Assembly: GCA_022495995.1 (NCBI GenBank) | Contig: JAFEMH010005386.1 | Location: 1 to 64,000, forward strand | Source of the DNA: Adenophora triphylla var. japonica | Taxonomy: Eukaryota; Streptophyta; Magnoliopsida; Asterales; Campanulaceae | DNA: 64,000 nucleotides | Reading direction: 5' to 3' | Shown: one piece after another, positions 44,448-55,052 of the stretch | Numbering within the stretch: position 1 is the stretch's first letter | How the letters are laid out: each line of letters starts with the position of its first letter | Translations under genes and position numbers: made by a program | Notes under the pieces: model-generated | What the model was told of the DNA's origin: nothing | Database searches by the model: none | What the model saw: only the letters and a program-made list of their open reading frames with translations

Positions 44448-47400
44448 ATGGCACGTTCTTGGGACCATTCCCCCCGATTCCGTTACGGATATCACACCGG
44501 CAACCTGAGGGTTTATCGGAGGGAGAGAGGTCCATGGTTGATGCTCACCTTGGATGTCATAGGAAAGATGTTGAGGGGTTATGGCCGTACCCGGATGTTC
44601 ATCCAATACCCCGATAGCACAAGAATAGATCGAATTGATTCGTCAACTCGTAATATTGTGTTGCTTGAGAATAGGGCCGAGATAGTGGAGCACATCGAAC
44701 TATTTTATCCGGCCTCAGATCGTGAAATGCGTGAGCGTCTGAGTGGTAAGGCTCCCTCCTCGGCCTTATGAAATAACGAGGAGGGGAATCTCCCTTCCCC
44801 ATCCTGAGATCAGCCATCGACGAGGTAACTAACTTTGTCCCCTCGTCCTTATGCAAATATGACGGGAAAAGAAGGAGAGCCCTCCTCGTCCACCAGCATA
44901 GTTGATGCCTTTGTGGAAGGTGCCCAGGCTGATGCCCGCCTGGTTCTAAGAAGGGGAGGCCGAGGAAAAGGAGGCCTAGGTACAGGAAAGCGACAAGAGA
45001 GGGCCCCCAGGGCCGGGGATCCCATGCTGGAAAAGCTATACTCCAAATACGGGGTAGATAAATCTGAGTACAGGTTAACTTATATGGGCAAGCTTGAGCT
45101 TAAGACGAAGAAGGAAGAGGAGAGCTTTTATTACAATCAAGATTATGTCCATTTCTACTTCAAACAGTTTCAACAGGGGCTTCGTCTTCCCTTGGACCCC
45201 TTCATCTGTGAATTTTTGGACGATGTAAGGGCAGTGCCGGCCATGCTAGGAGCTAATGGTGCCCGGGTTTTGGTTAGCTTTATTGTCCTCTGCCGTAGCT
45301 TAGGGTATGAGCCGACCATGGGAGCCTTTCGGCATTTCTATAATGTCCAATTTGTCAAGGAAAGTTGGCTCCTCGTCATTAGGAGTGCATCCACAAAACC
45401 AAAGCTGCTTCTCCCCATGTCTAGCAAAGTCGCAGGCTGGGATAACCACGTCATCAGGGTTGAGAGTCGCCAAGGTTGGGAGTTCCAATCTCCTTGCAAG
45501 GATCCAACTTCGTCATTCCCTGTCCAACAATATGAGTGGACTCAGGCTTTAATCAAGCGTTTGGAGACATTTGCCGAGGTGGGGGTCCTTGATTGGTCGG
45601 TGATAGAATCTTCAGATCATTACTATATTCAGGCGGGTCTGATGCCGGGGAAGAAGGACGGGGTATCTCCCCTCGTCACCGTAAAGAGGGGGAGGCGCTT
45701 TAACGACTGGACAATTCACCCCGGCCTTGTATTTCATGAGGATTGTACTACGTGCAAGTCCCATCCCCCGGACCAATGTCTGGAAGAGATAAACATAGTT
45801 GGATGTAAATATTTAACTCTTGATACTTGGTTATTTTTTGGATGTTCCTTCTTCTGCTCGTATTTGACCTCCTCGTCTTTTTCTTTGCAGATCTAACCCC
45901 TGAGGAAGAGGCCGAAATGTCTACGAGAAGGTTGAGCCCCATGGAACTGGTGAAGCAAAAGAGGAAGCTGAGCAAGAAATCGGGCTTGGTGGAGAGACGG
46001 GAGGAAGCCAATGCCCGTAACTTGGTGCTTAATGTGCAGGGTGACCAACCCCTTCCCCTCAAACTGCATGGGGAGGTAAATGCCGAGGAAGCGGCGACTG
46101 AGGAACAAACCAACCCATCAACTGTAGAGGGGCATAGCCTCCATGTTGATGCCGAGGAAGTGGAGACCGAGGTGACCAACCTCGTACCTAGGCACTCTGG
46201 CTCCAAGAGAGCCCAAGCTGCTAGTGCTGAGGAGCCTGCAGCCAAGAGGGCAACTGTTGGTGGGACTTCCACTCCTGAGGCTCCTCCTCCCTTGACCATC
46301 CAAACCGCCAAGACTCAGGCTGATGCAGAGAAGCTTGCTCAGCTCATGGTGGAAAATGTCCCTCGTCTAAAGGGCCTTCCTGTGCTAGACAGGAAGAGTT
46401 ACATGATGAAGTTGGGCCGAGCTCCCATCCAAAGGGCCTTGGATGAGGATGTATATGACACCCTGGTGAAGGGGAAGGCGAGCAGGGACCATTTGCTCTG
46501 CCGTAAGGGACTCATGTTGGCTGAGGTAGTGATCTCGTACTTTTAACTTTGTTGTTTTTACTTGTGATTGCTCATGGTTCTAATACAAGTTTTCCTTGCA
46601 GCAAGCTAGCATTGCGGCCTATGAGGATGTCTTGGCCAAGGCCCAAGAGAAACGAGTGGTTGATGCCAAAGCTGCTCTGAAGACGAGTGAAGTCCGAGCG
46701 GCTAACTTGGCTGAACTCTTGAAGGCCAAAGAAGCCGAGCTTGAAGCTGCTCAGGCCAAGGTTGAGGCCGAGGTAAAGAGAGCCGAGGAAGCTCGTGCTC
46801 AGGCCAAGGATACCCGAGATAAAGCCGAGGAACAACTCCGGCTGAAAAATGCTGAGGTGGAGGAGGCAAAGAAGGCTAAGGCCGAGGTCCAAACAAGGGC
46901 CGAGGAGGCTGAAGCAAAGTGCCGAGGGTTTGAGGCTACCCTTCCTGTTAGGGAAGAGGAGGCTGTTGCCCGATTTAAAGAAAGCCAGGCCTTCAAGGAT
47001 GCCATGATGGCTAGTTCGGCCTTTCAAGACGCCGTGGATGAGCAAACAGCCACCATGTTTGAAGATGGTTATCTCCACCTGGCCCGAAGTATCTTGGCTG
47101 ACCCCTCCACCGGCTTGGATATTAACAAGGTGGATATGTTGATATGCCGGGATCAGTATGGCGAAGAAGTTAGGGCCCTCCACCACTTGGTTCCCTTCTC
47201 TGAAAACAACTTGGAGATAATAGCTGAGAAGGATGCCCAAGCTTGTCGAGAAGTGTGGAGGCCGGCTTCTGTCGTCCCCGGTAATATCAAGGCCTTGGTG
47301 GAGGCAATCCAGGATGCGGGGGAGCCTGAGGCCATGGAAGCCGAGGTGGGAGGAGAGGAGGCAGAGAAGGATGATGCCCATGCTGACCAAACTATCCTTC

Positions 47401-47459
47401 CTCCCCCCGGCTCTATGGCGGAGGACTGGCTTGATAAGCCTTTTAATGATGATCAGTAG
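44448..47459 (+). CDS. Antisense spliced gene of the Tat element ('putative gypsy type transposon' domain, coiled-coil)
   Basis: Function unknown; similar antisense ORFs occur in Tat-clade elements. Predicted coding exons: 44,448-44,745, 44,872-45,804, 45,891-46,525 and 46,602-47,459. The introns are GT-AG with phases that join one open frame of about 907 residues. The first acceptor (44,871) is the least certain; without it, translation could start at ATG 44,859 (812 residues). Exon 2 has LRLPLDPFICEFLDDVRAVP, then LVSFIVLCRSLGYEPTMGAF, the family signature. Exon 3 has an acidic/basic linker (TPEEEAEMSTRRLSPMELVK). Exon 4 is a long Ala/Glu/Lys coiled coil (about residues 620-760) with an acidic end. 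The frame is undamaged, unlike pol on the other strand. Confidence 0.7.
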
Positions 47460-47807
47460 ATTTAGGATAGATTTTCCTTTCTCTTTTCTGTAATAGATGA
47501 TAGGACTTGTAATTTTCCTTGAATATCAATGAAAAGTCCTTTGTTTTAGTTCATATTGTTTCAATGAATTGATTGTGTCTGTTCATATGCTAGGCATAAA
47601 ACTTGTGAAGGTGGGATCCGAGGAGGGTCCCTCGTTTCCTAATTGTTGAGCAAGTGATTTGGCTGAGGAAGGACTCCTTGGCTTTAACTGTACTCTCTTA
47701 AGTCATATAGGCCGAGGAAGATGACTCGTGCACAGGTTTTAGACGTGATGCCTTCTAGTCGTAGTGACAGGGTGTTCCCTTGTCTTGACGTGAGGCAAGT
47801 CATTATG
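47460..47807 (+). other. 3' flank of the antisense gene
   Basis: TTGTAATTTTCC and an AATATCAATGAAAAG stretch shortly after the stop are plausible polyadenylation context. No gene. The sequence grades into diverged repeat units. Confidence 0.4.
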
Positions 47808-48288
47808 CCGAGGAAGGACTCCTCAGGTCTGACTGTTGGTTTATAATCCTGAATCAAGGCAGACCCTTGATAGGATGTAAAGACATCAGGCCAAGGAGGA
47901 CCCTTGGTCTTGACTGTGATTTGTAATCCTAGGTCAAGGCGAACCCTTGTTAGGATGTGAAGTCATTAGGCCAAGGAGGACCCTTGGTCTTGACTGTGAT
48001 TGGCAATCCTAGGTCAAGGCGGACCCTTGTTAGGATGTAAAGTCATTAGGCCAAGGAGGACCCTTGGTCTTGACTGTGATTGGTAATCCTAGGTCAAGGT
48101 GGACCCTTGTTAGGATGTAAAGTCATTAGGCCAAGGAGGACCCTTGGTCTTGACTGTGATTGGTAATCCTAGGTCAAGGTGGACCCTTGTTAGGATGTAA
48201 AGTCATTAGGCCAAGGAGGACCCTTAGTCTTGACTGTGATTTGTAATCCTAGGTCAAGGCGGACCCTTGTTAGGATGTACAGTGTATG
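47808..48288. repeat. 80-bp tandem repeat in the Tat element
   Basis: The motif AGGCCAAGGAGGACCCTTGG recurs at exactly 80-bp spacing (47,888, 47,968, 48,048, 48,128, 48,208), with a diverged unit before. Each unit pairs CCAAGGAGGACCCTTGG with AGGTCAAGG.GGACCCTTG, so it is itself an inexact internal repeat. Tandem repeats in this 3' zone are common in Tat elements and can seed satellites. Confidence 0.92.
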
Positions 48289-48474
48289 ATTCGAAGAGTC
48301 GGGGATAAGGTCCTCATCTTCTGGTGTTTGTGTGAAGAGTTGATAGTTGTTTTGCGTGTTTGAGGAAACTGCTTTCATAAAACTGAAATGCGATTACATC
48401 GAACTGCAATCCTATCAACTAACAAAAATAAAAGACAGAAAACAAGAAACTAATCTACTGTAAAATAAACTAGA

Positions 48475-48861
48475 CTAGTGATAATATTTTCTAAGGTTGT
48501 CGGAGTGCCATGGATGCTTGAGATCTTTCCCCTCCTTGGTCTTCAATCTATAGGTCCCTTCTCGAATGACTTGAGTGATGATGTAGGGGCCTTCCCAATT
48601 TGGGGAGAGCTTGTTTTGTTCTGCCTTCCGACCAGTAGCCTCAATCTTTCTAAGTACCCAATCACCTACTTGGAATACTCTTCTGATGACCCTTTTTTCG
48701 TGGTATGCCTTGGTCCTTTGCTTGTAATTTACCATCCTCATCTGCGCGGCTAGTCGTTTTTCATCTATGAGGTCTAGGTCTAGGAGCCTATTAACCTTGT
48801 TGACTTGCTCATCATAATGGGAGTTTCTCACAGTAGGGATGGCCATCTCCGCTGGTGCCAT
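48475..48861 (-). pseudogene. Integrase C-terminal part of the Tat element
   Basis: 128 residues ending at the stop at 48,475. It shows the Tat integrase tail (YHEKRVIRRVFQVGDWVLRK, KLSPNWEGPYIITQVIREGT). It is in a different frame from the integrase core because of a small indel around 48,890. Confidence 0.85.
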
Positions 48862-48865
48862 AGCC

Positions 48866-51607
48866 TCAGAACCGAAGGTTAGTGCGAATGGGGTTTCCCC
48901 GGGTGGTTGTGCGAACAGCCCATAAGGCTAGGGGAAGTTCGTCCAACCATCTACCCTCGCGTCCCTCAAGGTTCTTGGTAAGGGCGGTTAGGACCAGTTT
49001 GTTGGCTGCTTGTGCTTGACCGTTGCCTTGTGGTCTGCTAACTGAAGATTTTGCATGACGGACTTTTACTCTTTCCAACTCTGTAGTAAATGCCGTAGAA
49101 AATTGCAGTCCATGATCAGAGACAATTGTATGTGGAAGGCCGAATCTGCACCAGATGTTGTCATGGACAAAGTTGATTGCGTTCTCTTCCGTTATCTTGG
49201 CTAATGCCTTGGCTTCTATCCACTTGGAGAAGTAATCAACAGCTACTATCACGTACTTGCAATTACCACGGGTGGGAGGAAAGGGTCCGATGATATCGAT
49301 CCCCCACATATCAAATGGCCACGTAGGTATTACAAGTGTTTGCTCAATTGTCGGTAGTCTAGGAATGTCAGAGAATCTTTGGCACTTGTCACATTTTCTA
49401 ACATAGGAGTGCGCGTCTTCCCTTAGGTTTGGCCAGTAGTAACCTAGCGATATGATCTTGTCAGCTAAGGTTCTGGCCCCCGGGTGTCCGCCACAAACGC
49501 CTTCATGTACTTCTGCCAAGAGGTTCTCAATTTCCTTGGGATAGACACACCTTAGCAGGGGCTTCGTGAAAGATCTTCGGTAGAGGACTCCGCTCATTAC
49601 CATGAACCTTGGAGACCTCTTCTTGATGAGTTTAGCTTGAGCTTCATCTTCGGGGAGTTTCTCCTTCTCAATGTATTCAATGTAGTCATCGATCCAGCAT
49701 CTCTCCTCTCCATCTAAGAGCATGACATGTAGTCTTTCGTAAGCAGGTTCCTCGGCATAAACTACATATGGACTAGTTTTAGACACGTCCATGGTTGCCA
49801 GTTTGGAGAGAACGTCTGCGACTTGGTTATCTTCCCTGCCAATTTGTTTGAGCTCGAAAAATTCCATCTTCTTCGTCATATCTAGGACCAGGTCTCTATA
49901 TTTGGCAAGGGTGGTGTCTTGGGCATTATACTCTCCCTTTACTTGTTTGACAACGAGTTGGGAGTCGCAGAAAGCCGCCACCTTAGTTGCTCCATAGAAG
50001 GAGGCTAACTCAATGCCAAATATTAGAGCTTCATATTCAGCTTGATTATTGGAGGCAGGGAACTTAAAACGGATGGCGTCTTGCGTAGTGTATTCTCCTT
50101 CTGGGCTTGCTAGTACAATTCCAGCTCCGCTTCTTTCCTTTCTGGTTGATCCGTCTGTATATAGGATCCAATAGTTGGGTGGGAGTTCAATGGGAGAGTC
50201 TTTATCCTCTGGTGTGTTTTGCTTCCGAGAGGTGGGGAGATGCTCACCCATAAAGGCAGTCTCGACCATGAAGTCAACCAAAGGCTGTGCCAGGAGGGTC
50301 TTCCTTGGTTGGTAAGTGATATCAAACTCTGTGAGAGCGATGGACCAATTAAGGAGACGTCCGGAGCCGTCCAACTTATGTAGTATCTTCTTCAATGGTT
50401 CATTTGTGTATACGGTGATAGGATGTGCAGAAAAATAGGCACGTAATTTTCTTGAGGCAATGACTAGCGCGTATGCTATCTTCTCCACATTAAAGTATCT
50501 GCTTTCCACGTCGGACAGTGCCTTAGAGACATGGTAGACAGGCTTCTGAACTCCTTCGTCATTCCGAACTAAGACAGCTGCGACAGCATAATCAGTGGCA
50601 GCTAGGAAGACATATAGCATCTCACCGGTAGTCGGACTGCTGAGCAAGGGAGGTGAACCCAAGTACTTATTCAACCGGAGGAATGCTTCAGAGCATTCGG
50701 GAGTCCAGGAGAAGCTCTTGGTACCCTTCAATACCTTGAAGAAGGGCAGTGACTTTTCGGCAGATTTGGCGATGAATCTTCCAAGGGCCGCTATTCTTCC
50801 ATTTAGTCTTTGAACCTCCTTGATCGTGGTAGGTTCCTTCATGTCCATGAGCGCCTTAATTTTTTCAGGGTTGGCCTCTATTCCCCTTTGTGATACCATG
50901 AAGCCTAGGAACTTTCCAGCCGTTACTCCAAATACGCACTTGCTTGGGTTCAGCTTCATGTTGTTAGCTCGGAGGTTGTGGATTGTCTCTTCCAGGTCAG
51001 GAACATGACTGCCTTCCTTGGTCTTTATGACCATGTCATCAATATAAGCTTCCATGTTGCGACCTATTTGGCTTGCAAAAACTTGATTCACCATCCGTTG
51101 GTATGTGGCACCCGCGTTCTTGAGCCCAAAAGGCATCATGATGTAACAGTAATTTCCCCCAGGTGTTTGGAAGGCCGTCTTCTCAATGTCTTCTTCCGCC
51201 ATTTTTATCTGATGGTAGCCTGAATAGGCATCTAGGAAGCTGAGAGTTTGGTGTCCAGCAATGGAGTCAACCAACTTGTCAATTCTGGGGAGAGGATAGC
51301 TGTCCTTGGGGCAGACCTTGTTTAGATCAGTAAAGTCTATGCACATACGCCATTTCCCATTTTGCTTCTTCACCATAACTACATTGGCCAACCAAACGGG
51401 GTACTTGACTTCACGAATTATTCCGGCGCTTAGTAATTTCTGCACCTCTTCTTTTATAGCTTCCTCCTTGTCTCTTGCAAAATTTCTCCTTGTCTGGGAG
51501 ATAGTCTTCGCTAAAGGATCAACTTCCAGGCGGTGGAGGGCTACTTCTTCATTGATCCCCCTCATGTCTTCGACTCTCCAAGCAAAGACGTCGAGGCTGT
51601 TTTTCAA
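48866..51607 (-). CDS. Tat-lineage pol: reverse transcriptase, two RNase H domains, integrase core
   Basis: One 913-codon open frame that copies and integrates the element. Reverse transcriptase: GIIREVKYPVWLANVVMVKK (residue 62 on), FLDAYSGYHQI, and YIDD at 188-191. The first RNase H follows (LAATDYAVAAVLVRND), then a second, archaeal-type one starting ILYTDGST (about 490) with NNQAEYEALI. Integrase shows the HHCC zinc zone (VHEGVCGGHPGARTLADKII...CDKCQRF) and a core with GIDIIGP and IVSDHG. The third catalytic position, normally Glu in NGQAEAANK, reads Gln here (NGQAQAANK), so the DDE triad seems broken. It overlaps the protease frame by a few bases in another frame. Confidence 0.92.
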   Translation of the reverse strand: MKNSLDVFAWRVEDMRGINEEVALHRLEVDPLAKTISQTRRNFARDKEEAIKEEVQKLLSAGIIREVKYPVWLANVVMVKKQNGKWRMCIDFTDLNKVCPKDSYPLPRIDKLVDSIAGHQTLSFLDAYSGYHQIKMAEEDIEKTAFQTPGGNYCYIMMPFGLKNAGATYQRMVNQVFASQIGRNMEAYIDDMVIKTKEGSHVPDLEETIHNLRANNMKLNPSKCVFGVTAGKFLGFMVSQRGIEANPEKIKALMDMKEPTTIKEVQRLNGRIAALGRFIAKSAEKSLPFFKVLKGTKSFSWTPECSEAFLRLNKYLGSPPLLSSPTTGEMLYVFLAATDYAVAAVLVRNDEGVQKPVYHVSKALSDVESRYFNVEKIAYALVIASRKLRAYFSAHPITVYTNEPLKKILHKLDGSGRLLNWSIALTEFDITYQPRKTLLAQPLVDFMVETAFMGEHLPTSRKQNTPEDKDSPIELPPNYWILYTDGSTRKERSGAGIVLASPEGEYTTQDAIRFKFPASNNQAEYEALIFGIELASFYGATKVAAFCDSQLVVKQVKGEYNAQDTTLAKYRDLVLDMTKKMEFFELKQIGREDNQVADVLSKLATMDVSKTSPYVVYAEEPAYERLHVMLLDGEERCWIDDYIEYIEKEKLPEDEAQAKLIKKRSPRFMVMSGVLYRRSFTKPLLRCVYPKEIENLLAEVHEGVCGGHPGARTLADKIISLGYYWPNLREDAHSYVRKCDKCQRFSDIPRLPTIEQTLVIPTWPFDMWGIDIIGPFPPTRGNCKYVIVAVDYFSKWIEAKALAKITEENAINFVHDNIWCRFGLPHTIVSDHGLQFSTAFTTELERVKVRHAKSSVSRPQGNGQAQAANKLVLTALTKNLEGREGRWLDELPLALWAVRTTTRGNPIRTNLRF

Positions 51608-52950
51608 GAGGGAGATGATTTTTCTTTCTCTTCTGGAGATAGTTGACCCCCGAGCTTGATTTTTTGTTCAGGATAGTCAGGATTGATGACTACCTCTTCC
51701 AACTCATCTACAGGCTTCATTTCAGGACCATCACGGAATTCTAGAGACTCGATAATGATTTCTCTAATTCTTCTCCCTTCGTTGTCGTTCACATTGAGGC
51801 TTTCTTCCTTCATAAGTTTATCAACATCGGGGAGATTGACCTTCCCTAGGTCGTGGTTGGCCACCGAGTTTTGGCCGTTGATGAGAACAGGGTCTTCCTC
51901 GGATACGGGCGGAACTATGTCTTGGTCATCTGCAATTTCTTGGACCATAGGCTCTTCCTCAAGTACAGGTAGGACTATGCCTTGGTCATCTGCAATTTCT
52001 AGGACCATAGGCTCGTCCTCATCATCAAGCACCTCACGGATATAGCTCATTCTGGAGCTAGTTTCGATGGTTTTCTGAGACTTAAAGATCTTGATGTTTT
52101 CCTCGGGGGTATCTATCTCCACACTTTTGGATTTCTTTCTACTTTTCACGACATGTTCCAAGAAGTCTTTGGGGGTTGCCCTCGCACATCCAATCCCAGC
52201 GCGAGTGGGGAATTTAACTCGTTGATGGGGAAGGGAGGCCACCATCCCAAGTTTAGCTTGACTTGGAATGCCTATGATTGCATGATAATCACTAGTCAAA
52301 TCCATGACTATGAAATTGACTGTGGCTTTGGCTTGGAAGGGATGATCACCGACTTCAAGTTCTAGCTCCACGGTCCCCTTAGCTCCAACCTTATGGTTGG
52401 TGAATCCTTCGAGCCTACCATGATATGGTTCCAGTACAGTGTCTTTCAATCCCATCTGTTGGAAAGCGGAATAATACAGAATGTCACGGGAGGCCCCCGT
52501 GTCCACAAGTAATCTTTCCGATTCCACATTGTCAATTCGACCCTTTATCACCAAGGGTTGTTCACGGGCAGCACGGCTCCCTGCCAGTTCGTTTGGTGAA
52601 AAACTGATGACCTCTTCCGCTTTATGAATCCAAGCAGGCACGTGGTAAACTTTGCTTAGTTCATGGATCTGGTCCCTCAGCTTTCTGGTGGAAGTAACTT
52701 CTTCACGGATTACGTGCAATTTGGCTCTAGGAGGCCTACGTTCTCCGTCTTCACTTTTATCATCATCTTCGCTTTCTTCTTCCTTTCGCTTCCGCTTGTT
52801 GTTGTCTTTCTTCATGACATAGCGGTCCAGCTTTCCCTCGTCAACCCACCGTTGTATTATCCTCTTTAAGGCCCAACAACCATCCGTGGTGTGGCCGTTG
52901 TCTTTGTGGAAATCACAGTATTTTGAAGCGTCACGAGGGTACTTCGATTT
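51604..52950 (-). pseudogene. Tat-lineage protease and linker region
   Basis: From the gag end a Cys/His knuckle-like stretch (KYCDFHKDNGHTTDGCWALK, about 52,920-52,860) leads to the protease with LLVDTGASRDILYYSAF (about 52,500) and AIIGIPSQAKLG. An acidic linker follows, up to the stop at 51,604. Relative to gag the frame differs by one base at a run of six C (about 52,967), and relative to RT by one base at an A run (about 51,630). Both are homopolymers, so the frame changes could be assembly errors, real decay or, for the first, translational frameshifting. Confidence 0.8.
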
Positions 52951-52955
52951 ATCAC

Positions 52956-54563
52956 TTAGTGGACGGGGGGAGGGAGATTTACTAGCTGCATGATTTCTGA
53001 AATGGGTTTGGTCAAGGGGGTGAATACCTCAGGTTTCTCCGTGCCTCTTGTTCTGTTCTTCCCTTTGGATCCCTTACCATTCCCATTGTCATTCTGGCAA
53101 GTGCCCGTCGTTTCGGTTTCCGTCTTGTCGCCTCCCCTTTTCTTTGTTTTATCTTCAGCCATGGAAATGGCATAAGCCACCTTGTATAGTTCAGACTTGG
53201 ATTTAGGTTCCCGGGCTGAGAGTTCATAAACGAGGGGACCAGATTTTAAGCCAGAGTTGAAACAAACAATGGCCTCCCTATCAGTGAGGCTCTCTTCAAC
53301 CTGGTCTGCCATTTTTCGGAACCGGTTGTAGTAGCTGAGGGTGGTCTCTCCCTTTCCCTGCTCGATGTTGGCCAAGTCGGCCAGCCTCATCTTCCTCTTA
53401 CCAGCAGTGGCAAAGTGGTCCAAGAACATTCTCCTCATGCCTCTCCAGCAATCGACGCTACCTCTTTTAAGCTCACGGAACCAGGTCAAGGCTGTTTCGG
53501 AGAAGGTGCTCGCGAAAGCTTTACAGAGCAAGTCATCAGCAGTGGTGAGGAGATTCATGGTTTGTTCAAAACCTTGCACGTGGTCTTTTGCATCAGTGGT
53601 GCCATTGTACTTCTCGAAATTCGGGAGCTTGAGGTGAGGATTAGGTGGAGCCGCAGTTATCCTCAAGGAGAACGGACGAGTTGCCCAGTCATAGTCATCG
53701 TCATTGAACTTCTTTCCCATCTCCATGTCATCCAGTCTTTGCTTCAACAGCTCCCATTGCTTGGTCTCCACTCCCTTATCGCTGCTTGAGCGGGTGCTTC
53801 GTTGGGAGCTTCTGATTGATTTATCCTTGGTGCGATCATTCACCCTACTGTGCTCCGCGTCATGTCGGTGGCTGTCCCGTTTGGAGGGGGCCTTGTCACG
53901 CCTTAGTTCCAGGTCTTGACCACCAAGTATCATCCTATATGGTTCCGGGGTCCTCGGCCTAGCAAATTCACGAGCACGGGGACGGGGAGAATCCCGACAA
54001 TGCCGAGGACGAGGAGAATCATGGCGGGATCGACGGGGACGAGGAGAATCAGGACGCCGAGGTGCTATGGCTAGACGAGGTGGTGACATTCGCCTGTTCA
54101 GACTGAGCCTTGTTCTTAGGTCCCTTGAGTTCACCTCCTCTTCCCTGGGAGTCAATTGGCTTCTCAGGTCAACCACCTGATCCTTCTTCTTACTGTCATG
54201 CCGAGGACGGGGAGAACCTCGGGGTGCTTGCTTTGGTAGTTCAGCGGTCTTGAGGAGAGGAGCTCGTTGCTCACCTTGTTCCCTTCCAAGAGGGTTTCCC
54301 ATAGGTGGCCTAATGAATTCAGCCATGGAATGATCTGGGTCCAATTGCAAAATAGCAGCCTGTGTTTCGTACATCCTTTGCAATGTCTCCATTTGCTTAT
54401 GTAACAAAGAGCGTCGGTCAATGGGTGGAGTTCCTGCTGCTTGATCGACGTCGGCATTCTTTGTCTTCTTCCTTCCCACTTGCTTCCCACGAGTACGAGT
54501 GGGCCGAGGAAGCTCGGCACCCTCTCCCTCGGCATTCGCCTGACCCTTGGAACGAAGAGTCAT
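52956..54563 (-). CDS. Gag of the Tat element
   Basis: 535 residues from the ATG at 54,563. The N-terminal half is basic with many SPRPR-type repeats. The C-terminal half has the retrotransposon gag domain (LPNFEKYNGTTDAKDHVQGF, ALTWFRELKRGSVDCWRGMR, LSYYNRFRKMADQVEESLTD). Gag would form the particle that packages element RNA. The frame is intact. Confidence 0.92.
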   Translation of the reverse strand: MTLRSKGQANAEGEGAELPRPTRTRGKQVGRKKTKNADVDQAAGTPPIDRRSLLHKQMETLQRMYETQAAILQLDPDHSMAEFIRPPMGNPLGREQGEQRAPLLKTAELPKQAPRGSPRPRHDSKKKDQVVDLRSQLTPREEEVNSRDLRTRLSLNRRMSPPRLAIAPRRPDSPRPRRSRHDSPRPRHCRDSPRPRAREFARPRTPEPYRMILGGQDLELRRDKAPSKRDSHRHDAEHSRVNDRTKDKSIRSSQRSTRSSSDKGVETKQWELLKQRLDDMEMGKKFNDDDYDWATRPFSLRITAAPPNPHLKLPNFEKYNGTTDAKDHVQGFEQTMNLLTTADDLLCKAFASTFSETALTWFRELKRGSVDCWRGMRRMFLDHFATAGKRKMRLADLANIEQGKGETTLSYYNRFRKMADQVEESLTDREAIVCFNSGLKSGPLVYELSAREPKSKSELYKVAYAISMAEDKTKKRGGDKTETETTGTCQNDNGNGKGSKGKNRTRGTEKPEVFTPLTKPISEIMQLVNLPPPVH

Positions 54564-55052
54564 AGCGAGGGGAGGAGAGGCGTCTGGCTAAGGTAGAGGA
54601 GGAGGAGGAGGCAGCTCCTCGGCTCCAGTGTTCACCCCATTCACTTGGGTTGGGTCCTCAGCTGTAACACTTGTAAATTGTCCGTCCATTGTGAATCAAC
54701 AACAAAGTACCAAGTGCAAATTTCCCAAAAATCACAATTTCCAATAAATCCGAATTTCTGGCCAAAATTAGTGCCAATTTTGACCACAAACGAACACCAA
54801 ATCGTGATTTTTCCAACACAAAAATTTCAGGCCAAAACGGGGGTAGAATTTCACGCTAAAACGCCTCCAACTGAATCTGGGCAAATTCCGATTTGAAATT
54901 TCCAGATTCCGGCGATTTCAAGAACAGAGCCCAAACGATCCAAAAATTCCGTTCAAAGGTAGAAAAATTCCGGCAAGAAATTTGGCTTTTAGCGAGCGTT
55001 TTTCAGGCCAAACAAAGGGTGTTTGAATCGATTTCCCGGCAATGGAACCAAT
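54564..55052 (-). other. 5' leader and primer-binding site of the Tat element
   Basis: About 490 bp from the LTR to gag. Beside the LTR the minus strand reads TTGGTTCCATTGCCGGGAAA (55,032-55,051), resembling the GCCGTTGCCGGGGA-type primer sites of Tat/Athila elements with substitutions. No other gene. Confidence 0.65.

Noticed and set aside
49791..53919. Plus-strand ORFs opposite Tat pol and gag
   Set aside because: They are antisense shadows of strongly conserved pol and gag frames, without splice or promoter signals like those of the real antisense gene at 44-47.5 kb.
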